From Phycisphaerales bacterium (GTDB taxonomy: Bacteria; Planctomycetota; Phycisphaerae; SM23-33; FEN-1343): 64,000 nucleotides of DNA. The stretch lies in contig PMYD01000082.1 of NCBI GenBank assembly GCA_003171335.1, positions 1 to 64,000 of the forward strand. Reading direction: 5' to 3'. Each line of letters opens with the position of its first letter. Within the stretch, counting starts at the first letter, position 1. A model generated the notes under the pieces. It saw nothing but the letters and a program-made list of their open reading frames with translations, was not told the DNA's origin and ran no database searches. This document shows positions 34,988 through 42,250 of this stretch, piece by piece. The position numbers were made by a program, and so were the translations under genes.

Positions 34988-36091
34988 ATGTCCGCTACAC
35001 GCATAGCCACGTTTTCCCTGATATCGCTGTTCGCGTTGCGGTTCTGCGCGTTGGCGCAGGGACCGGCGACGCCGCCGCCGGCCAGCACGCAGCCGGCGGA
35101 CCAGGTGAACCCGTGGGTGGCGGCGGCGCCGGCGCCGGGGCCGGAGCTGTGCCAGTGCGAATCCGCCGAGTGCACGTCGCTGTCGCAGATTTCGTCGGTG
35201 GCGCTGCATCCCTTCGCCAGCGAGCACTTCGTGGTCCTCCACGCCGCCCAGGATACCTGGGGCCGCCGCGTGGCCGGACTGCTGGAAAAAGCCAACACCG
35301 AGTTCTACGCCTCGATCCGCAAGGCGGGCTACGATGCCCAGCCGCTGCCCAACCGGCTCATTTGGGTCTGTTTCCGCGGCATGGACGATTTTGAGCAGTA
35401 CAGCCGGCAGAATGACCAGATCGATATGTCGTGGACGGATGGGTACTATTCCGCCCGCACCAACCGCGTGGCGCTGATGCTGCCGGCCGGTGCGGCTGTG
35501 CGCCAGGGCGACGGCGTCGAGGTGGCCGCCGCCGCCCGCGTGGCGCAATTCGGTCCCCAGCCCGACACGCGGCCGGCCGGCGAGGACCGGCTCGACCAGC
35601 GCTGGATCACGCATGAGCTGGCCCACCAGTTGTCCTTCAACTACGGCCTGCAGAAACGCGGCGTCATGTACCCGCTGTGGCTGTCGGAGGGGCTGGCCAC
35701 GAATTTCGAGGCCGACAACCAGGGCCGGTTTGGCTTTGGCCGCGACAACACCCCGCGCCGCCGCTCGCTGCTGAGCGCCTACACGCACGGCCGGCTGACC
35801 CCGCTGCGCCGCTTCGTCGCGATGGACCGGCTGGAGTCTTCCGGCGAGGCGCAGGCCCGCCAGGACTACGCCGAATGCTGGGGCCTGTACCGCTTCCTCA
35901 GCCAGCAGCGGCCCGACCAGTTGCGGCAGTACCTGCTGACGCTCAAGGCGCTCGACAGCGGCAACCGCGAGGGCGCCGTGCTGCGCCGCGAGTTCGTCGA
36001 GGCCTTCGGCCCCATCGAGCAGATGCAAAGCGATTGGGAAGACTGGCTGGATGGTTTAGTAGTCGCAGCGGCCAAGAACGCCAAGCCGTAA
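34988..36091 (+). CDS. DUF1570 secreted zinc metallopeptidase-like protein
   Basis: The 367-residue protein has a signal peptide (FSLISLFALRFCALAQG) and a gluzincin-type active site H209-E210-x-x-H213 in WITHELAHQLSF. A second acidic ligand lies 21-28 residues on in WLSEGLATNFE (E234 or E241). The region after the signal is Pro/Ala-rich. DUF1570 members are exported metalloprotease-like proteins of unknown substrate, abundant in planctomycetes. The C terminus has a helical TPR-like segment. It seems monocistronic, with an F2 repeat after it. Confidence 0.87.
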   Translation: MSATRIATFSLISLFALRFCALAQGPATPPPASTQPADQVNPWVAAAPAPGPELCQCESAECTSLSQISSVALHPFASEHFVVLHAAQDTWGRRVAGLLEKANTEFYASIRKAGYDAQPLPNRLIWVCFRGMDDFEQYSRQNDQIDMSWTDGYYSARTNRVALMLPAGAAVRQGDGVEVAAAARVAQFGPQPDTRPAGEDRLDQRWITHELAHQLSFNYGLQKRGVMYPLWLSEGLATNFEADNQGRFGFGRDNTPRRRSLLSAYTHGRLTPLRRFVAMDRLESSGEAQARQDYAECWGLYRFLSQQRPDQLRQYLLTLKALDSGNREGAVLRREFVEAFGPIEQMQSDWEDWLDGLVVAAAKNAKP

Positions 36092-36092
36092 C

Positions 36093-36257
36093 GGCAAATC
36101 CCAAATTCCAAATCCCAAATCCCAAACAAGCACCAAATCCCAAGCTCCAAACGCTGCGCCGATAGTCCTGCTTGATTCCAGCGGAACGCTCGCGGGCAAA
36201 GTTTGGAATTTGGTGCTTGGAATTTGTTTGGGATTTGGGATTTGGAATTTGGGATTT
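36093..36257. repeat. F2 long inverted repeat
   Basis: The left arm (36093-36152, AAATCCC words) and right arm (36199-36257) enclose a 45-bp loop. It follows the DUF1570 stop within 2 bp and fills most of the gap to the PRC-barrel gene. Confidence 0.9.
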
Positions 36258-36404
36258 GCCTCTACGCGGCACCTTTCCGTTTGCCTGGCCCCTTCAGCGC
36301 TACACTTCCCTGATGGGAACGAGTCCCCCCTCAGACGGACCTATGAGGCGGCCGAGTGGCCGCCGTGGGGACAGGGGACGTTGTCTAACGAAAGGGAACA
36401 CGCC

Positions 36405-38294
36405 ATGCGTACGTGGAGCAAGAGGCCTGCCCGGTGGATGGTCATCTTCGGCTTGCTGATAGCCGCGATGGCCGCCTACACCGTGTACGGCCAGGAGACC
36501 GGCCGCCCAAGCGGCCAGATGTCGGGGCAGCCGGGCATGACTGGCCAGGCCGGCACGGCCGGACAGCCGGGCATGACCGGCCAGGCGATGCAGTACAGCC
36601 CCAAGCTCGTCAACGCCAATAAAGTCATTGGCAAGAGTGTGCAGGACAACAAGGGGCAGAAGATCGGGACCGTCGAGGATGTCGTGCTGGACAACAACCG
36701 GCAACGCGTCAACTTCGTGGTGCTCTCCACGGGCGGCGTTCTGGGCATGGGCGAGAAGTACTTCGCCGTGCCGTGGCATGCGGTAAGCATTCCGCAGGGC
36801 GATGGGCCGGTGGTGCTCAACGCCTCCAAGGACCAGGTGAATGGCGCCCCGCAGTTCGACAAGGGCCACTGGCCCGGCAGCGGCGACCCGCTGTGGCGCC
36901 AGTCCATGCAGTATTGGCACCAGCAGATGGGCATGACCGGCGGGATGACCGGCGGCAGGATGGGCGGGCGTGAATGGAAAGGCGGCCAAAGCAGCGGCGG
37001 CTCCTCCTCCGATTCCGGCTCCGGCGGCAGCGCGGGTGCTGCGGCTGGCGGAACAGCCGGCCAGAGTGGCATGGGCGCTGGCGGAACCACCGGTGACCAG
37101 AGCGGCATGGGAACTGCCGGAACCTCCGGCGGCCAGAGCGGCATGGGTACCGGCGGAACCTCCGGTGACCAGAGCGCCAAGGGCACCGGGGGAACCTCCG
37201 GCGACCAGAGCGGCGTGGGAAGCGCCGGAACCTCCGGCAGTCCCAGTGGCATGGCCGGCAAGTCGGGCACGTATGGCGACGTCAATCCGTCAGGCGATTC
37301 CAGCGGCATGTCCAATCGCGGCTGGAGCAGCGAAGATCAGATGGGTATGGAGCAGGGCAACCCAAGCCCGATGAAGTATCGCCGGCTCACCCAGATCATC
37401 GGCCTGAACGTCAAGGACTACCGCGGCGATCAGATCGGTGAGATCGAGAACGTCATGATCGATGCCGATCACGGCGTCGTGGCCTACGGCATCATCGGCC
37501 ACGGCGGCTTCCTGAAGATCGGCGAGAAGATCACCCCGGTGCCCTGGACGGCGGTGCAGGTGAATCCGCAGAACGAGGTGGCCCGCATCTCCACCGATCG
37601 TCAGACGATCGACCGCCTGGCGATCAGCGAAGATCAGCTCAGCCAGCTCTCCAACCCGGATTTCTCCAACAAGCTGGCCCGCGACTTCGGGCAGGAGCCT
37701 TATTGGGTGACCTACGGCTACGTCTCGCCCGAAGGCGGCGGTGCCCAGGGCTCGTTTGATGCCTGGCGCGCGGGTAGCGCCTACAACCGCAACTTCCAGG
37801 CCGGCAAGATCGAGCATTACACCGGCACCGTCGAAGGCGTAGGCACCTTTACGCCCGAGCGCGGAAGCGCCGAAGGCCTGCGCTTGCGCGTCCGCACGGA
37901 CCAGGGCCAGACCATCACGGTTCATGCCGGCCCCTGGGCCTATGCCCAGCAGCAGGGCTTCAGCAGCCTGTATGGCCAGAAGATCACCGTCACCGGCGCG
38001 CGCAGCACGGTCAACGGCCGCGATGTGCTGATGGCCACGAAGATCGAGGCCAGCGGCAAGACCTGGGAGCTGCGCGATGAAAGCGGCACGCCCAAGTGGA
38101 ACGTGGACCAGCTCCAGTCCCAGATGGGCGGGAAGATGGGCGAGCGCTACACCGGCGGCCGCACAGGGGAACAGATGACCCCTGGCGGCAGCGCCAAGCC
38201 CGGTGATCAGGCGGCGCCCGGTGGTTCGAGCGACCAGGGCACCGGCGGCAGCACCGGCAAGACCGGCAATGCCAGCCCCTGGAGCGCCGGCTGA
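36405..38294 (+). CDS. exported protein with two PRC-barrel domains and OB-like tail
   Basis: The 629-residue protein has a signal peptide (MVIFGLLIAAMAAYTVYGQE). PRC-barrel one runs from about 65 to 125 (VIGKSVQDNKGQKIGTVEDV) and PRC-barrel two from about 325 to 385 (IGLNVKDYRGDQIGEIENV). A DUF5666/OB-like strand region follows near 465-560 (TGTVEGVGTFTPER, GQTITVHAGPWAYAQQQG). A Gly/Ser linker built from five 12-residue repeats (37083-37262) joins the barrels. PRC-barrel proteins often act in stress or envelope processes. AAAGGGA before the ATG supports the start. The yqjD-like operon follows. Confidence 0.82.
   Translation: MRTWSKRPARWMVIFGLLIAAMAAYTVYGQETGRPSGQMSGQPGMTGQAGTAGQPGMTGQAMQYSPKLVNANKVIGKSVQDNKGQKIGTVEDVVLDNNRQRVNFVVLSTGGVLGMGEKYFAVPWHAVSIPQGDGPVVLNASKDQVNGAPQFDKGHWPGSGDPLWRQSMQYWHQQMGMTGGMTGGRMGGREWKGGQSSGGSSSDSGSGGSAGAAAGGTAGQSGMGAGGTTGDQSGMGTAGTSGGQSGMGTGGTSGDQSAKGTGGTSGDQSGVGSAGTSGSPSGMAGKSGTYGDVNPSGDSSGMSNRGWSSEDQMGMEQGNPSPMKYRRLTQIIGLNVKDYRGDQIGEIENVMIDADHGVVAYGIIGHGGFLKIGEKITPVPWTAVQVNPQNEVARISTDRQTIDRLAISEDQLSQLSNPDFSNKLARDFGQEPYWVTYGYVSPEGGGAQGSFDAWRAGSAYNRNFQAGKIEHYTGTVEGVGTFTPERGSAEGLRLRVRTDQGQTITVHAGPWAYAQQQGFSSLYGQKITVTGARSTVNGRDVLMATKIEASGKTWELRDESGTPKWNVDQLQSQMGGKMGERYTGGRTGEQMTPGGSAKPGDQAAPGGSSDQGTGGSTGKTGNASPWSAG
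37083..37262 (+). repeat. 36-bp tandem repeat (five units) in the PRC-barrel gene
   Basis: Five units encoding GTSGDQSGMGTG-like peptides lie in exact 36-bp register. Units differ by a few bases, which suggests an old expansion. Confidence 0.85.
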
Positions 38295-38359
38295 GTAAAT
38301 GGGCCTTGACTTGGATGGCGGTGACCGGAGCGGCTGCCTTTTTGCCCGCGACGATGCGG

Positions 38360-38452
38360 CGCAGGCTTGTGAGCCTGCGTTCCCGGGGGCAAGGCCTAGC
38401 GGCTCGAGGGACTCGTCCCTGGCGGGGAGGGCTTTACCCGCCCTCCCCGCCA
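38360..38452. repeat. three-hairpin cluster before the DUF883 gene
   Basis: Three perfect dyads stand in a row: CGCAGGCT/AGCCTGCG (38360-38379), AGGGAC/GTCCCT (38407-38420) and a 13-bp stem TGGCGGGGAGGGC/GCCCTCCCCGCCA with a 7-nt loop (38420-38452). The last may be a terminator or attenuator, but no T-tract follows. Confidence 0.8.
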
Positions 38453-38512
38453 CGTCGCTGCCAATAATATGAGCGAGTACGGTGGATGGCCGCAAATGAC
38501 GGAGTGAACGAA

Positions 38513-38836
38513 ATGGCCCAGACCGATGACAACGTCGAGGAGGAACTTCAGGCGGTTAAGGAAGACCTGAACTCTCTTCACAAAGATGTCCAGGCGCTAT
38601 TAGGCGCTCTTGGCAGTGAAAAGGAAACCACGATGCGTGACTTCAAAGAGAGATTGGCCGACCGGGCCCGCGTGCGTGCCGAACAGATCCGACGGTCCCT
38701 TGAACAGGCTGCCCGGCATTGCAGCCGGGTCGGCGAAAACATCCAGCGCCACATGAGCCAACATCCGGTGAAGTCGGTACTTATCGCCTTGGCGGCCGGG
38801 GCCTTGCTGGGCCGCCTGATCGGGAGAGAAAGATGA
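38513..38836 (+). CDS. DUF883/YqjD-like ribosome- or membrane-associated protein
   Basis: The 107-residue protein has a long amphipathic helix (EELQAVKEDLNSLHKDVQALL, then a second helical stretch with RARVRAEQIRRSLEQAARH) and a C-terminal helix SVLIALAAGALLGRLI. This is the DUF883 pattern of E. coli YqjD/ElaB, which tether ribosomes to the inner membrane in stationary phase. GGAG 8 bases before the ATG at 38513 supports this start. An ATG at 38486 adds nine residues. It overlaps the next gene by 4 bp. Confidence 0.85.
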   Translation: MAQTDDNVEEELQAVKEDLNSLHKDVQALLGALGSEKETTMRDFKERLADRARVRAEQIRRSLEQAARHCSRVGENIQRHMSQHPVKSVLIALAAGALLGRLIGRER

Positions 38837-39108
38837 GGGCTGTTGCGGACTTGGTGATCCGCCTGGTGGACCTGATCGAGGCCCAGGCCTACAAGATACG
38901 CAAGGACCTGCTCAAGACCGCCTCGGCGCTTATCGCGGTCCGCATGGCCTTCTGGATGCTGTTCGTCAGCTTGAGTCTGGGATTGGCTGCGGCGTTTCTG
39001 GGAATGCTTACGGTGCTGTCGCCGCCCCTGGCGGCCCTGCTGACAGGGGCGGCGGCTTTGCTACTGGCGGGAATCCTGGCGGGAGTGGCCCGATGGCTCG
39101 AGCATTAG
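38833..39108 (+). CDS. YqjE-like membrane protein (phage holin superfamily III-type)
   Basis: The 91-residue protein has two membrane helices (MAFWMLFVSLSLGLAAAFLGML and AALLTGAAALLLAGILAGVA) after an amphipathic N-terminal helix. This matches YqjE/DUF1469, named holin-like but chromosomal. Its ATG overlaps the DUF883 stop (ATGA), and its end overlaps the next start by 16 bp. Confidence 0.82.
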   Translation: MRAVADLVIRLVDLIEAQAYKIRKDLLKTASALIAVRMAFWMLFVSLSLGLAAAFLGMLTVLSPPLAALLTGAAALLLAGILAGVARWLEH

Positions 39109-39359
39109 ACCTGGAGGAGGCCAAGGAGCGATTTCGCCAGGCCGCCGAGAAACTCGGCGACCAAACCCTGGGCGCGTTCCTGAACACGCCGGCGCGCAGC
39201 GCCGTCTGGGCCGCGGTCGGGGCCGCCGGACTGGGTGTGCTCCTGGGCCGCGGCGGCGGATTGCGAAAAACCTTACTGGCCGCCCTGCCCATGCTGCTGC
39301 AACTGGCGGGGCAATTGGAGACGAAGGAGAATGATGCCTCTTCCGAGCGTAACAGCTAA
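39093..39359 (+). CDS. small membrane protein, third gene of the yqjD-yqjE-like operon
   Basis: The 88-residue protein has one or two hydrophobic segments (AVWAAVGAAGLGVLLGRGGG, then TLLAALPMLLQLAGQL) after an acidic-basic helix. It is in the position of E. coli yqjK but I see no clear sequence identity to it. Translation is coupled to the upstream gene by overlap. Function unknown. Confidence 0.72.
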   Translation: MARALDLEEAKERFRQAAEKLGDQTLGAFLNTPARSAVWAAVGAAGLGVLLGRGGGLRKTLLAALPMLLQLAGQLETKENDASSERNS

Positions 39360-39361
39360 TA

Positions 39362-39384
39362 GACATGGAAACAATTTCCATGTC
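39362..39384. terminator. palindrome between convergent genes
   Basis: GACATGGAAA-CAA-TTTCCATGTC is a perfect 10-bp dyad located 2 bp after the yqjK-like stop, with ATTTA on its right. It may be a bidirectional terminator; the U-tract is poor. Confidence 0.6.
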
Positions 39385-39426
39385 ATTTAGTCGTAACGGG
39401 GACTCCGCGGGCACAGCCGCGCAGAT

Positions 39427-39837
39427 CTATTCCCCCATCACGCGAACAATCGCCTTGCGATTCCTGGGCCCGTCGAATTCGCAGAAAAAAACGCCCTGCC
39501 AGGTGCCCAAGACCAGCCGGCCATCCTCCACCAGCAGCGTTTGAGTGCATCCAACCAGTGAGCTCTTGACATGGGCGGCGGAGTTGCCCTCGCCGTGGCG
39601 ATAGAACTCCTGCCGCCAGGGAATGGCCTCTTCCAGGGCCGCCAGAATATCGTGCGGCACATCCGCATCGGCATTCTCGTTGACGGTCACGCCGGCCGTC
39701 GTGTGCGGCACATGCACCACGGCCAGGCCCTGCCTGATGCCGCTGGCGACCACCACCTCGGCCACCTGCGCGGTGATATCGAGCATCTGGGAATGCTCGC
39801 TCGTCCTGACCGTGATCTCTTGCGTGTGCGTCTTCAT
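39427..39837 (-). CDS. YjbQ/UPF0047 family protein
   Basis: The 136-residue protein matches YjbQ: VPHTTAGVTVNENADADV near 43-60 and HVKSSLVGCTQTLLVEDGRL with LGTWQGVFFCEFDGPR near the end. Members have weak thiamine-phosphate synthase activity in E. coli, but the physiological role is unresolved. Conserved His and Asp residues (H20-like and D57-like) suggest metal or phosphate binding. It is monocistronic, with a palindrome after it. Confidence 0.9.
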   Translation of the reverse strand: MKTHTQEITVRTSEHSQMLDITAQVAEVVVASGIRQGLAVVHVPHTTAGVTVNENADADVPHDILAALEEAIPWRQEFYRHGEGNSAAHVKSSLVGCTQTLLVEDGRLVLGTWQGVFFCEFDGPRNRKAIVRVMGE

Positions 39838-39840
39838 GCC

Positions 39841-39985
39841 GGGTGCCGTGGCTGCATCTTTTTGCAGCCACGTGTTATGAGAACGAGCTTACGAATCCAG
39901 CGGCATCTTCTCGCAGCCGCGCTGACGCGCGAGAAGAGCAACCTTCGCCGACGCGTGGCTGCAAAAAAACGCAGCCACGGCACCC
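39841..39985. repeat. F7 composite inverted repeat
   Basis: The ends GGGTGCCGTGGCTGC (39841-39855) and GCAGCCACGGCACCC (39971-39985) repeat those at 8338 and 8442. Each end hairpins on itself. The inner part has its own AT-rich and GC-rich dyads (CTTCTCGC...GCGAGAAG, 39907-39935). Confidence 0.82.
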
Positions 39986-40035
39986 AGCAATTCTCTTTTT
40001 ACCCAAGGGTGCTCGGCGTGGCGCGACCTTCGGCG

Positions 40036-40067
40036 CCTCCAGCCTCCAGCCTCCAGCCTCCAGCCTC
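40036..40067. repeat. tandem CCTCCAG repeat
   Basis: Four copies of the 7-bp word CCTCCAG stand in tandem directly before the end of the kinase gene. A degenerate copy lies at 53090. Confidence 0.8.
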
Positions 40068-40922
40068 TCACTTCCTCCATGTCGCCTTTTCCGGCTGCCA
40101 GTGATCTTCCAACTCGGCCGAGGGGCTGACGAGCCGGCCGGTTCGGTGCAGCCGCGCCAGCAAGGCCCGCCGCAGGTGCCGCAGCGGCGTGACCAGCCGG
40201 CGATGCAGCGCCGTCAGTACCCCGGGCCGGCGCGAGAGGAGCAGTTCCTCCGGCCGCAGTTCCGCCTTCGCCAGCCGCCGCTTGTGCTTGTACAGGTGGT
40301 ACAGGTCCATCCGCTGGAGGTAGCGGACGATCCAGTAGCTTACGGGCTCCCACGGCCAGAGGGCGTCGGGGTTGTGAACGACGGAGATCTGAAAATCGAT
40401 CAGCCCCGGCTGGCCGGACTCGGTAACCACGATGTTGCTGCGCTTGTTCAAATCGCAGTACGCCACGCCGCGGGCGTGCAGGCGGTCCAGCGTGACCCGC
40501 AGGGAGTCGAAAAACGCGCCCGGCGGCGGGTTTTTCGCCAGCGTGTCCAGCGTCTGGCCGGCCACGTATTCCAGGGCATACGCCGTGTCGGAGATCTTCG
40601 CGTGCCAGCGCTGAATGCCCGGCACGCCGTCGGCCCGCCGGTGGAAGCGTTCTTCCCGCCGCCGCAGCAGCCGGCCGATCCACTCGGTGGGCAGGCCGCA
40701 GTAACTCTGCGTGCGGCCGAATTTCACGACCAGCCGCGCCAGCTCGCCGCCCTCGCCCTGGAGGCGATATAACGCCGTGGCGGCGAAAAAGTCGTGCTTG
40801 AACACCCGCTCCAGCTCATACGGCTGGCCGCGCACGAGTAACCGCGCCGGCGGCGGGGCCGGCAGGGCGAAAAGCTCCGCGCTGGCGCGAGATCGGTTCT
40901 TCACGAAGAAACCTCTATCCAT
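40068..40922 (-). CDS. lipopolysaccharide/Kdo-type kinase
   Basis: The 284-residue protein has the eukaryotic-like kinase fold of the InaA/WaaP/KdkA group. K67 lies in ARLVVKF, the catalytic loop is HARGVAYCDLNKRSNIVV with D157 and N163, and the metal-binding D176 lies in LIDFQIS in place of DFG. The group phosphorylates sugars of lipopolysaccharide or related glycolipids at the inner membrane. The basic C terminus (RRALLARLHRTGR) could hold it there. No LPS gene is adjacent. Confidence 0.85.
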   Translation of the reverse strand: MDRGFFVKNRSRASAELFALPAPPPARLLVRGQPYELERVFKHDFFAATALYRLQGEGGELARLVVKFGRTQSYCGLPTEWIGRLLRRREERFHRRADGVPGIQRWHAKISDTAYALEYVAGQTLDTLAKNPPPGAFFDSLRVTLDRLHARGVAYCDLNKRSNIVVTESGQPGLIDFQISVVHNPDALWPWEPVSYWIVRYLQRMDLYHLYKHKRRLAKAELRPEELLLSRRPGVLTALHRRLVTPLRHLRRALLARLHRTGRLVSPSAELEDHWQPEKATWRK

Positions 40923-40925
40923 TCG

Positions 40926-40976
40926 CGTAACGGATCGCGGACCTCCGACTAAGTCGGAGGTCCATTATCCGTTACG
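40926..40976. repeat. nested palindrome at the kinase 5-prime end
   Basis: The outer arms CGTAACGGAT (40926-40935) and ATCCGTTACG (40967-40976) enclose the perfect dyad GGACCTCCGACT-A-AGTCGGAGGTCC (40939-40963). The right outer arm overlaps the end of the pyrF fragment at 40966-41013. The element spans 51 bp upstream of the kinase ATG and could be a terminator for the gene before it or an operator. Confidence 0.85.
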
Positions 40977-41013
40977 GGCCGCGGCCATGTCCTTGGCGAA
41001 GGCGGCGGCCGCT
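40966..41013 (-). pseudogene. fragment matching the pyrF C-terminus
   Basis: Read on the minus strand, this stretch encodes AAAFAKDMAAARNG followed by a stop. It matches the last residues of PyrF (AAAFAKDIAAAVKG, stop) at 41236-41283. Most nucleotide differences are at third codon positions, so the copy comes from a related pyrF rather than from a fresh duplication. It lies just downstream of the small gene at 41020. Confidence 0.6.
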
Positions 41014-41019
41014 CGCCGG

Positions 41020-41184
41020 TTACAGCTTGGCGATGATCGCCCCGCCAATGAACATGCCGGCGCCGCAGATCGCCAACGGCACAGGCAGCCGCGGATCGCC
41101 CGCAGTTAACGGGGATGCCAACAAAACGCCTACTACCATCAGGAGGATTCCGCAGATGAGGGCCATCTTGGCGAACGATTTCAT
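41020..41184 (-). CDS. small two-helix membrane protein
   Basis: The 54-residue protein has two hydrophobic helices (KMALICGILLMVVGVLLASP and VPLAICGAGMFIGGAIIAKL). AGAAGGAGC before the ATG is a good ribosome site. It sits between pyrF and a fragment that copies the pyrF end, which suggests it was inserted there. I do not recognise a family. Confidence 0.65.
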   Translation of the reverse strand: MKSFAKMALICGILLMVVGVLLASPLTAGDPRLPVPLAICGAGMFIGGAIIAKL

Positions 41185-41235
41185 TGGACCTGCTCCTTCT
41201 GCCAGGGGCGACGAAAGCCGGCGGCGCCGAGCCAC

Positions 41236-42147
41236 CTACCCTTTCACCGCGGCGGCGATGTCCTTCGCAAAAGCGGCCGCGGCCTGAGCGACGATCCCTT
41301 GCCAGGCCATGGACGGGCCATTCTTGAACGCGTAGATCACGCTGCGGCTGGCGTTGACAATGGCGCCGCGGCCCTCCGCGTCGAAGGCCGCCGCACAGTC
41401 GGCCGCCGAGGCGCCTTGGGCGCCGTAGCCGGGCACCAGGAAGATCTGCCGCCGCATCACCGCCCGCAGCCGGCGGGCCTCCTGGGGATAGGTCGCCCCC
41501 ACCACCGCCCCGACGCAGGAGTAGCCGCGCTGGCCGATCAGCTCGGGCCCATCGCCGATGCGGGCCACCTGTTCGGCCATGTGGACGAAGAACTCGCGGC
41601 CGTCGTGCCCGGGAAAATCCTGCACCGCCGCCCCGCCGGGATTGGACGTGCGCACCAGCACGAACAGACCCTTGCCCTGCTCGCGTGCGGCGGCAATGAA
41701 GGGCTCCAGCCCATCCTCGCCGAAGTAGCCGTTGACCGTGATGGCATCCGGCGTGCATGGCCGGCCTTTTTCATCCTGCCGGTTGCGCAAATGCGCCTGG
41801 GCGTACGCCTCGGCGGTCGAGCCGATGTCGCCGCGCTTCACATCGCCGATGACCGTCAGCCCCGCCGCCAGGGCCTCGGCCACAACGTCAAAGTACTCCC
41901 GCAAACCTTCATGGCCGTACTGCTCGAAATACGCGATCTGCGGCTTGACCGCCGGCACATACGGTGCCACGGCGGCGATGACCTGCCGGCAGAACTCCCC
42001 CACCGCCTGGGCCTGCCGGGCCAGCGAGGGCTCCTTTTCGCGCAGCTCCTCCGGCAGCCGTTCGTATGAGGGGTCCAGGCCCACGCACACGGGCGAGCCC
42101 TTGTCGGCGATGCGTTCCAGCAGCGTGTCGGCAAAATGCGGCGCCAT
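41236..42147 (-). CDS. pyrF: orotidine 5'-phosphate decarboxylase, type 2
   Basis: This enzyme makes UMP from OMP, the last step of pyrimidine synthesis. The 303-residue protein is the longer type-2 form, with start FADTLLERIADKGSPVCVGLDPS, the active-site DVKRGDIGSTAEAYA (Asp-Lys-Asp charge network) and IFLVPGYGAQGASA for phosphate binding. No other pyr gene is nearby. Its last 15 codons have a diverged second copy at 40966-41013. Confidence 0.95.
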   Translation of the reverse strand: MAPHFADTLLERIADKGSPVCVGLDPSYERLPEELREKEPSLARQAQAVGEFCRQVIAAVAPYVPAVKPQIAYFEQYGHEGLREYFDVVAEALAAGLTVIGDVKRGDIGSTAEAYAQAHLRNRQDEKGRPCTPDAITVNGYFGEDGLEPFIAAAREQGKGLFVLVRTSNPGGAAVQDFPGHDGREFFVHMAEQVARIGDGPELIGQRGYSCVGAVVGATYPQEARRLRAVMRRQIFLVPGYGAQGASAADCAAAFDAEGRGAIVNASRSVIYAFKNGPSMAWQGIVAQAAAAFAKDIAAAVKG

Positions 42148-42250
42148 GCGACGGATTCTCCTTCCACGAATTGTCCATCTGCCTTATACCGCTGCACGGA
42201 GTCTGCCGCAACCGCCCGTGTCGGGCGGGGAGTAGGGAAAGGTAACGCCT

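Noticed and set aside
38833-39108. Prophage holin
   Set aside because: The holin-like label applies to the YqjE family as a whole; the gene sits in a chromosomal yqjD-like operon with no phage genes.
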